Of a DNA stretch of 64,000 nucleotides, positions 58,980-64,000 are shown in pieces. Each line of letters starts with the position of its first letter. Within the stretch, counting starts at the first letter, position 1. The notes below the pieces were generated by a model that searched no databases, was not told the origin of the DNA, and was given only the letters and a program-made list of their open reading frames with translations. A program made the translations under genes and the position numbers. The stretch is from Qipengyuania huizhouensis (lineage in GTDB: Bacteria > Pseudomonadota > Alphaproteobacteria > Sphingomonadales > Sphingomonadaceae), in the NCBI RefSeq assembly GCF_019711635.1, contig NZ_JAIGNT010000015.1, positions 1-64,000 of the forward strand. The letters run 5' to 3'.

Positions 58980-61181
58980 TCAGCCCGGAGTGCGCGTCGG
59001 AGTTGGTGAAGGTCGTGTCTCATCACGTCCGATCACCCCGTCGAGGAAATCGTCGTCCACCGCCTGCGGTGCTCCGTCTGCCCCACGGCCAACGGAAGAT
59101 TGGGAGCGCGGAGCAGGAACACGCGGTCCGGGTGCCGGAGAACGCGGGCGCATCGCATCACCTACGCCATCCTGACCTTCCCCCTCTCCGGGGAAAGGAA
59201 GCGCGCCGCCGGGCTCTTCGCTGCGGCCGGGCTCGATGAGATTACCCTGCTCGTCTATGTAATAATAATCGTCCGGATCTCCGAAAAAGAAGTCATCCTC
59301 TTCTTCCAACTGCCATTCAGGCAGCTGCAACTCGGTGTCGAATTCCTCGACCGGGCGATCCTTCACAGCGTAGCGCATATAGGCCGCGAAGGCCTGCGCC
59401 GGCGCGCGACCGCCTTGCAATCCGCCGACACGCGCGTTGTCGTCGCGACCCATCCACACACCGGTGGTAATGCCTGATGAAAAGCCGACGAAGTACCCGT
59501 CCTTGTTCGAACTGGTGGTGCCCGTCTTGCCCGCCACCGGCCGGCCGATCTGAGCCGCGCGTCCGGTACCGGTCTGAACGGCGGTCTGCAGCAAGTCGGT
59601 AATCCCGCGCGCGACATGGTCGGGAATCAATTGCGAGCTGCGTGCGCGCTCATGCTGATAGAGCAGATCGCCATCCGCAGTAGTTACCTTGACGATACCA
59701 TAGGGTTCGACCGAAGAACCGCCCGCCGACACCGCAGCAAAGGCCCGGGTCATGTCGAGCAGGCGAACCTCGTTCGAGCCCAGGACCATAGCCGGATAGG
59801 TATTGATTGGGGTGGTAATACCGAACCGTCGCGCCATCGAGGCGACCGCGCTGAAACCGACCTCGTTTCCGAGCTGCGCCGCAACTGTATTGATCGAATA
59901 AGCGAAGGCAGTGCGAAGATTGGTCTCGCCGATATTGCGGCCGTTCGAATTGCGCGGGCTCCACCCACCTATCGATACCTCGGTATCGACCACCCGGTCT
60001 TCAGGCGTATACCCCGCTTCGAGAGCGGCGAGATAGACGAAGAGCTTCCAGCTCGAACCCGGCTGGCGCAGCGCATTGGTGGCGCGGTTATAATTGGTCT
60101 GGACGTAATCGGTGCCCCCCACCAAAGCGAGGATGGCACCATCCCGATCCAGGCTTACAAGCGCGCCTTGCGCACCCTCCGGTGTGTTGCCTGCAACCGA
60201 TGCGGTCGCCGCTCTTTGCATACCCGGATCGAGTGTTGTCCAAACTTCGATCGGTTCGAACGTTTCGGGCAGCAGCAAATCGAGCTGTGGCAGTGCCCAG
60301 TCGGTGAAGTAGCGGACCGAATTGGTGCCGGTTTCCTGTTTGAGCTTTACAGCGGAAACGTCGACCTGCGCTTCGCTCGGGCTGATCCTGCCCTGTTCGC
60401 GCATAAGCCGCAGCACCACACTGGCCCGCCCAACGGCGGCATCTACATCGGCGGTGGGCGAATAGCGGCTCGGCGCTTTTACCAGCCCGGCGATGATCGC
60501 GGCCTCTGCCGTCGAAAGTTCGGTCGCGGGATGGCTGAAGAACTTCCGGCTGGCCGAATCGATGCCATAGGCCCCTCCTCCGAAGTAGACCTTATTGAGA
60601 TAAAGCTCGAGGATCTGCTCCTTTGAAAACTTCCATTCGAGCGCCATGGCCAGCACGGCCTCCCGCAGCTTGCGGTCGAGCGAGCGATTGGAATTCAGAA
60701 AGACGTTTCGCGCCAGCTGTTGGGTAATCGTCGATGTCGCACCAAGCCGGTCTTCGCCCGTCGCCCAGACATAGACTGCACGCGTCAGGCCATAGGGATC
60801 GACGCCGGGATGCGAATAGAAGCGCCGGTCCTCGACCGAGATCATCGCATCCTTCATCACCTGCGGGATTTCGTTGCTGGATAGCCATTTGCCGTAACTG
60901 GGTCCGAGCTCCACGATTTCCGTACCGTCTCGTGCACGCACAACAATAGTCTGCGCATTCTGAGTCGCCTTGAGCTGGTAGTAGCTGGGCAAGGAACGCG
61001 CCGCGAAGGCCACCGCAATGGCGAGAAAAACCAGGCCGAGCACGGCGGCCCCGCCGCCCCATATGAGCAAGCGTCTTAGCCAGAGCCTCATTCGGCCGGT
61101 GCCGTGCCTGCCTTCCGCGTCCGCTCGTGCTGCGCGTGCCGCTCGCCTGCTGCTTTTGCGGCGGCTGCCTCTCTTGTCCAT
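58980..61181 (-). CDS. Class A penicillin-binding protein (PBP1A-like)
   Basis: A 733-residue bifunctional murein synthase. A basic N-terminus and one transmembrane helix (about 30-55) precede the GT51 glycosyltransferase domain (EDRRFYSHPGVD, TITQQLARN). The transpeptidase domain has SSWK, YSINT and KTGTT motifs. The C-terminus is a Pro/Gly/Asp-rich tail. ATG 61181 (with GAGGGA 11 nt before) was preferred over the upstream TTG 61229. Polymerises and cross-links peptidoglycan. Confidence 0.93.
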   Translation of the reverse strand: MDKRGSRRKSSRRAARAARADAEGRHGTGRMRLWLRRLLIWGGGAAVLGLVFLAIAVAFAARSLPSYYQLKATQNAQTIVVRARDGTEIVELGPSYGKWLSSNEIPQVMKDAMISVEDRRFYSHPGVDPYGLTRAVYVWATGEDRLGATSTITQQLARNVFLNSNRSLDRKLREAVLAMALEWKFSKEQILELYLNKVYFGGGAYGIDSASRKFFSHPATELSTAEAAIIAGLVKAPSRYSPTADVDAAVGRASVVLRLMREQGRISPSEAQVDVSAVKLKQETGTNSVRYFTDWALPQLDLLLPETFEPIEVWTTLDPGMQRAATASVAGNTPEGAQGALVSLDRDGAILALVGGTDYVQTNYNRATNALRQPGSSWKLFVYLAALEAGYTPEDRVVDTEVSIGGWSPRNSNGRNIGETNLRTAFAYSINTVAAQLGNEVGFSAVASMARRFGITTPINTYPAMVLGSNEVRLLDMTRAFAAVSAGGSSVEPYGIVKVTTADGDLLYQHERARSSQLIPDHVARGITDLLQTAVQTGTGRAAQIGRPVAGKTGTTSSNKDGYFVGFSSGITTGVWMGRDDNARVGGLQGGRAPAQAFAAYMRYAVKDRPVEEFDTELQLPEWQLEEEDDFFFGDPDDYYYIDEQGNLIEPGRSEEPGGALPFPGEGEGQDGVGDAMRPRSPAPGPRVPAPRSQSSVGRGADGAPQAVDDDFLDGVIGRDETRPSPTPTRTPG

Positions 61182-61291
61182 CGAGTGCAAATTCCCTCGT
61201 TTACGATTGGATTGCCCTTTATCCGCCAAGGCCTGTCATGGCGAGACGTAACCTCGGGTGAACACGGAATTCGCGTGGAGAATGGCACCAG

Positions 61292-61690
61292 TCAATCGTC
61301 CGGTTCGAACTCCAGTGCCGCGGAATTGATGCAATAACGAAGCCCGCTTTCGCCCGGTCCATCGGGAAAGACATGTCCCAGGTGTCCTGCACAATTGGAG
61401 CAAACCACCTCGGTACGTACCATGCCGTGCGTTACGTCGCGGTGTTGCTCCACCACGTCGTCTTCGGCCGGGGCGGTGAAGCTGGGCCATCCCGATCCGC
61501 TATCGTATTTATCCGCACTTTCGAACAGCAGTTGGCCGCAGCCCGCACAGTGATATTCGCCGTCAGCCTTGTTCTTTTCGTACTTCCCCGTAAAGGCGCG
61601 CTCGGTGCCTTTTTCGCGTAAGATGTGATACTGCTCGGGGGTCAGCTTCTCACGCCACTGCTCATCGGTCATTACGAGCTTTTCGGTCAC
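61292..61690 (-). CDS. msrB: Peptide-methionine (R)-S-oxide reductase MsrB
   Basis: A 132-residue MsrB. Zinc ligands CAGC (about 48-51) and CSNC (about 97-100) flank the core, and the catalytic Cys is in [11 protein letters not shown] (about 115-125). It reduces the R-epimer of methionine sulfoxide, complementing MsrA at 46.3 kb. An EcfG-like promoter with one mismatch lies about 40 nt upstream. Confidence 0.95.
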   Translation of the reverse strand: MTEKLVMTDEQWREKLTPEQYHILREKGTERAFTGKYEKNKADGEYHCAGCGQLLFESADKYDSGSGWPSFTAPAEDDVVEQHRDVTHGMVRTEVVCSNCAGHLGHVFPDGPGESGLRYCINSAALEFEPDD

Positions 61691-61727
61691 TGCTTGTCCT
61701 TTCTCGGGGTTCTGCCCATATCAAGAG

Positions 61728-61752
61728 AACAGGGCGCCATGCGGACTGTTCC
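61728..61752 (-). promoter_or_regulatory. EcfG-like promoter upstream of msrB (GGAAC-N16-TGTT)
   Basis: On the minus strand GGAAC is followed after 16 nt by TGTT, one base off CGTT, ending 38 nt before the msrB start. Confidence 0.4.
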
Positions 61753-61875
61753 GCTTTCGCTTGACGATTCGCAAGGCCAACGCTAAGTGCGCCGCTTTCC
61801 GGCGGTCCATCCGCCCTTTTCGACACGCCAAATTGAATTTCGCCGCTGTTCGCTGCGGCTCGACCGAGGACAAAC

Positions 61876-62136
61876 ATGGCCAATACGCCGCAAGCCAAAA
61901 AGCGCATCCGTCGCAACAACCGCCGCGCAGAGATCAACACCTCGCGCATGAGCCGCATCCGCAACTTCGTGAAGAAGGTGGAACTGGCGCTTGAATCTGG
62001 CGACAAGAAGGAAGCGCAAACCGCTTTGCAGAACGCCCAGCCCGAGCTGGCTCGCGGCGTTGCACGCGGCGTGCTGCACAAGAATACTGCGGCCCGGAAG
62101 ATGAGCCGCCTGTCGAAGCGCGTCGCCGCTCTCTGA
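61876..62136 (+). CDS. rpsT: 30S ribosomal protein S20
   Basis: An 86-residue basic helical protein with the S20 pattern ([20 protein letters not shown] near 10-29, and [19 protein letters not shown] near 65-83). Binds 16S rRNA early in assembly. A GAGG ribosome site precedes it, and a terminator lies 39 nt after the stop. It sits upstream of dnaA, as in several alphaproteobacteria. Confidence 0.97.
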   Translation: MANTPQAKKRIRRNNRRAEINTSRMSRIRNFVKKVELALESGDKKEAQTALQNAQPELARGVARGVLHKNTAARKMSRLSKRVAAL

Positions 62137-62174
62137 TTCGGGTCCGGCTGCGGCCTACCAGATGAAATTTCGAA

Positions 62175-62210
62175 GGGGTCGCCGGAATATCCGGCGGCCC
62201 CTTTTGTCTT
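62175..62210 (+). terminator. Intrinsic terminator after rpsT
   Basis: A 12-bp stem with one G-T pair (62175-62186 with 62190-62201), an ATA loop and TTTTGTCTT. Confidence 0.88.
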
Positions 62211-62584
62211 ATAAGGGTTGCGCTTCAAAACCGAACTGTCACTCCAATGTAACGTGATCCTCGGGATTCCTGCGATTCGCGGGCCTAGTCTTCTGAAATC
62301 TACGTAATTTCAAATGCATGAACGGGGGACTGCGGGGTAGCGTCGAGTCAACAAGTTTATTTCGACTTTTTTACAGTTATCCCCCTTGCGACTCATCCCG
62401 AGAGCGACTTAGAAAATGGTTCTGCCCGGGGGGGACAGCCCGGGTATTCACATCGATGGCCAAGGGGAGGGACCACCCGTGAATCAACCGATTCCGGGCA
62501 ACGGCGGAGCCGTGCCTACGCTCCTGGCGAACCGCCTTAAAATAGCAGACGATCACGTATCGGATCGTTTGGGGGAATGAGAAA
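62211..62584. other. Long dnaA leader region
   Basis: About 370 nt between the rpsT terminator and dnaA. It contains an AT-rich patch (62348-62382) with one imperfect DnaA-box-like TTATCCCCC, GC-rich self-complementary CCCGGG blocks near 62426 and 62440, and an ATTCAC/GTGAAT inverted pair (62455 and 62482 region). No cluster of DnaA boxes is seen, so this is not recognisable as oriC; autoregulation of dnaA is more likely. Confidence 0.5.
62416..62580 (+). CDS. Possible small leader ORF upstream of dnaA
   Basis: A 54-codon ORF from ATG to a TGA 4 nt before the dnaA ATG. The product would be Gly/Pro-rich with no recognised domain, and its ribosome site is weak. Its end overlaps the GGGGGA ribosome site of dnaA, which could couple the two. 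It may be spurious. Confidence 0.3.
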   Translation: MVLPGGDSPGIHIDGQGEGPPVNQPIPGNGGAVPTLLANRLKIADDHVSDRLGE

Positions 62585-64000
62585 ATGACAAAAACGGGCG
62601 AGCTTGCTGGCAAGCGGAAGGCAACTGACGACATGGAAGATCTCGAGGCGGTAAACCTGGCAGCGGATTGGGCCGACATTAGCCAGGGACTCCGCAAGGA
62701 TCTGGGTCACCAGCTTCACAGCCAGTGGATCAAGCCGATCCAGCTAGGGAAGATCGATGCAGAGACCGGTACGCTCGATCTCTATCTTCCGACCGAATTC
62801 AGCGCCAACTGGGTCAAGGACCGTTTCGCCGACCGGTTAAGTCTGGCCTGGAAGATTGCGCGCAGCGAAGTTCGCAAGGTCGCCATTTCAGTCCACCCCG
62901 GACGCCGCCAGGTTGCCGATTTGCGTCTCCACAATGATGGCCGCCGTCCGGCCAACGACGCCGATACTTCGATGATGGCGATCGGCGCAGACACGCTGGG
63001 GGATTCCGGCTTCACCTCATCGGTCGGGCTCGACGCGACGCTGACCTTTGCCGCTTTCGTGACGGGGGAGGCAAACATACTCGCATTCAACGCTGCGCAG
63101 CGCATGGCCGCCACCGAGAAACCGCAGTTCAGCCCGCTCTATCTCAAAGCTGCGACCGGTCAGGGCAAGACTCACCTTCTCCACGCCATCGGCCATACAT
63201 TCCTTCAGACGCACAACCGCAGCCGTATCTTCTACTGCAGCGCCGAGCGGTTCATGGTCGAATTCGTCCAGGCGCTGAAGGCGAACCGGATGATCGAGTT
63301 CAAAGCCCGCCTGCGCAGCTTCGATCTTTTACTGGTCGACGATATCCAGTTCATCATCGGCAAGGCTTCGGCACAGGAAGAACTGCTCTATACGATCGAT
63401 GCGCTGCTGAACGAGGGCAAGCGCCTGGTCTTCGCCGCCGACCGCGCACCGCAAGCACTCGACGGGGTCGAACCGCGCCTTCTTTCGCGCCTTTCGATGG
63501 GGCTCGTCGCCGACATCCAGCCAGCCGATATCGAATTGCGCAAGAAGATCCTCCACTCCAAATTGACCAAGTTCGCACCGCTATCCGTGCCCGAGGACGT
63601 GCTCGACTTCCTTGCGCGTACCATCACCCGAAACGTTCGCGAACTGGTCGGCGGCCTCAACAAGTTGATCGCTTATGCCCAGCTTACGGGGCAGGAAGTC
63701 TCGCTCCAGCTGGCCGAGGAGCAACTCACCGACATCCTCTCGGCAAACCGCCGCCGGATTACCATCGACGAAATCCAGCGGACCGTGTGCCAGTTCTATC
63801 GGATCGACCGCAGCGAGATGAGCTCCAAGCGTCGTGCGCGCGCGGTCGTCCGCCCGCGGCAGGTGGCGATGTATCTTTCCAAGGTACTCACTCCTCGCAG
63901 TTATCCCGAAATCGGGCGCAAGTTCGGCGGGCGCGATCATTCCACCGTAATCCACGCCGTGCGCCTGATCGAGGATCTGCGCCAGCGCGATGCCGACATG
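62585..64000 (+). CDS. dnaA: Chromosomal replication initiator DnaA (3' end beyond window)
   Basis: The first 472 codons are present; the gene is cut by the window edge. Domain I (about 20-100) and a linker precede the AAA+ domain, with Walker A AATGQGKT (189-196, the usual first Gly replaced by Ala) and Walker B LLLVDDIQF (about 249-257). The domain IV DNA-binding signature GRDHSTVIHAV lies close to the end, so only a few residues are missing. ATG 62585 follows GGGGGA. Binds DnaA boxes to initiate replication. Confidence 0.97.
   Translation, partial: MTKTGELAGKRKATDDMEDLEAVNLAADWADISQGLRKDLGHQLHSQWIKPIQLGKIDAETGTLDLYLPTEFSANWVKDRFADRLSLAWKIARSEVRKVAISVHPGRRQVADLRLHNDGRRPANDADTSMMAIGADTLGDSGFTSSVGLDATLTFAAFVTGEANILAFNAAQRMAATEKPQFSPLYLKAATGQGKTHLLHAIGHTFLQTHNRSRIFYCSAERFMVEFVQALKANRMIEFKARLRSFDLLLVDDIQFIIGKASAQEELLYTIDALLNEGKRLVFAADRAPQALDGVEPRLLSRLSMGLVADIQPADIELRKKILHSKLTKFAPLSVPEDVLDFLARTITRNVRELVGGLNKLIAYAQLTGQEVSLQLAEEQLTDILSANRRRITIDEIQRTVCQFYRIDRSEMSSKRRARAVVRPRQVAMYLSKVLTPRSYPEIGRKFGGRDHSTVIHAVRLIEDLRQRDADM

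Noticed and set aside
62211-62584. Chromosomal origin next to dnaA
   Set aside because: Only one imperfect DnaA-box-like sequence and no box cluster with an AT-rich unwinding element.

Overview
The window is about 64 kb of a GC-rich alphaproteobacterial chromosome, most likely Sphingomonadales and probably the Erythrobacteraceae. The pointers are a complete phyR / histidine kinase / nepR-ecfG general stress locus with GGAAC-N16/17-CGTT promoters, an NDUFA12-type complex I subunit, an SDHAF4-like DUF1674 protein, polyhydroxyalkanoate (PHA) genes with a histone-like phasin, and a large TonB-dependent receptor. The genus is inferred from gene content only. Coding density is high, neighbours often overlap by 1-4 nt, and I see no insertion sequence, prophage, CRISPR array or rRNA operon. 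Two tRNAs (Trp, Lys) are present.

Layout. 1-8.9 kb: crotonase and AlaC-like aminotransferase facing a PHA synthase; a phasin with a Lys/Ala/Pro tail behind a promoter framed by an inverted repeat; clpS; lptF-lptG with a GNAT gene; a small acidic lipoprotein. 8.9-18.6 kb: fatty acid desaturase, a large GNAT-like protein, and a stress/redox hub (single-domain response regulator, Crp/Fnr regulator, PhyR, CHASE-domain kinase, NepR, EcfG, AI-2E-family membrane protein, Fe superoxide dismutase). 18.7-26.7 kb: glmM, DUF1272, thiD, LOG-family protein, tRNA-Trp, aat, DUF2155, NDUFA12, DUF192, recX and an orphan fatty acyl-AMP ligase. 27-38.5 kb: a TelA-XpaC-PHA-system operon, manA/manC, TonB and its receptor, a 2-oxoglutarate oxygenase, a nucleoside transporter, a queuosine-precursor transporter and DUF421. 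38.5-43.3 kb: a compact set of radical SAM, MerA-like flavoprotein, SDR epimerase, TIGR04283-like glycosyltransferase and TIGR04282-like transferase. 43.4-49.5 kb: tRNA-Lys, folK, aguB, an exported methyltransferase, msrA, an OmpA protein, rsmB and DUF1674. 49.5-64 kb: an mrp / molybdenum hydroxylase / hemH / P450 operon, hflK-hflC-degP, PBP1A, msrB, rpsT, and dnaA cut off by the window end.

How it fits together. PHA synthesis and granule organisation (phaC, phasin, PHA-system protein), envelope maintenance (lptFG, PBP1A, DegP, HflKC, OmpA, TonB) and stress control (EcfG regulon, Fnr-like regulator, SodB, MsrA/MsrB, ClpS/Aat) dominate. The most promising undescribed material is the radical SAM/flavoprotein/sugar-transferase cluster at 38.5-43.3 kb, the dual-start histone-like phasin with its operator, and the coupling of tellurite-resistance-family proteins to a PHA-system protein.
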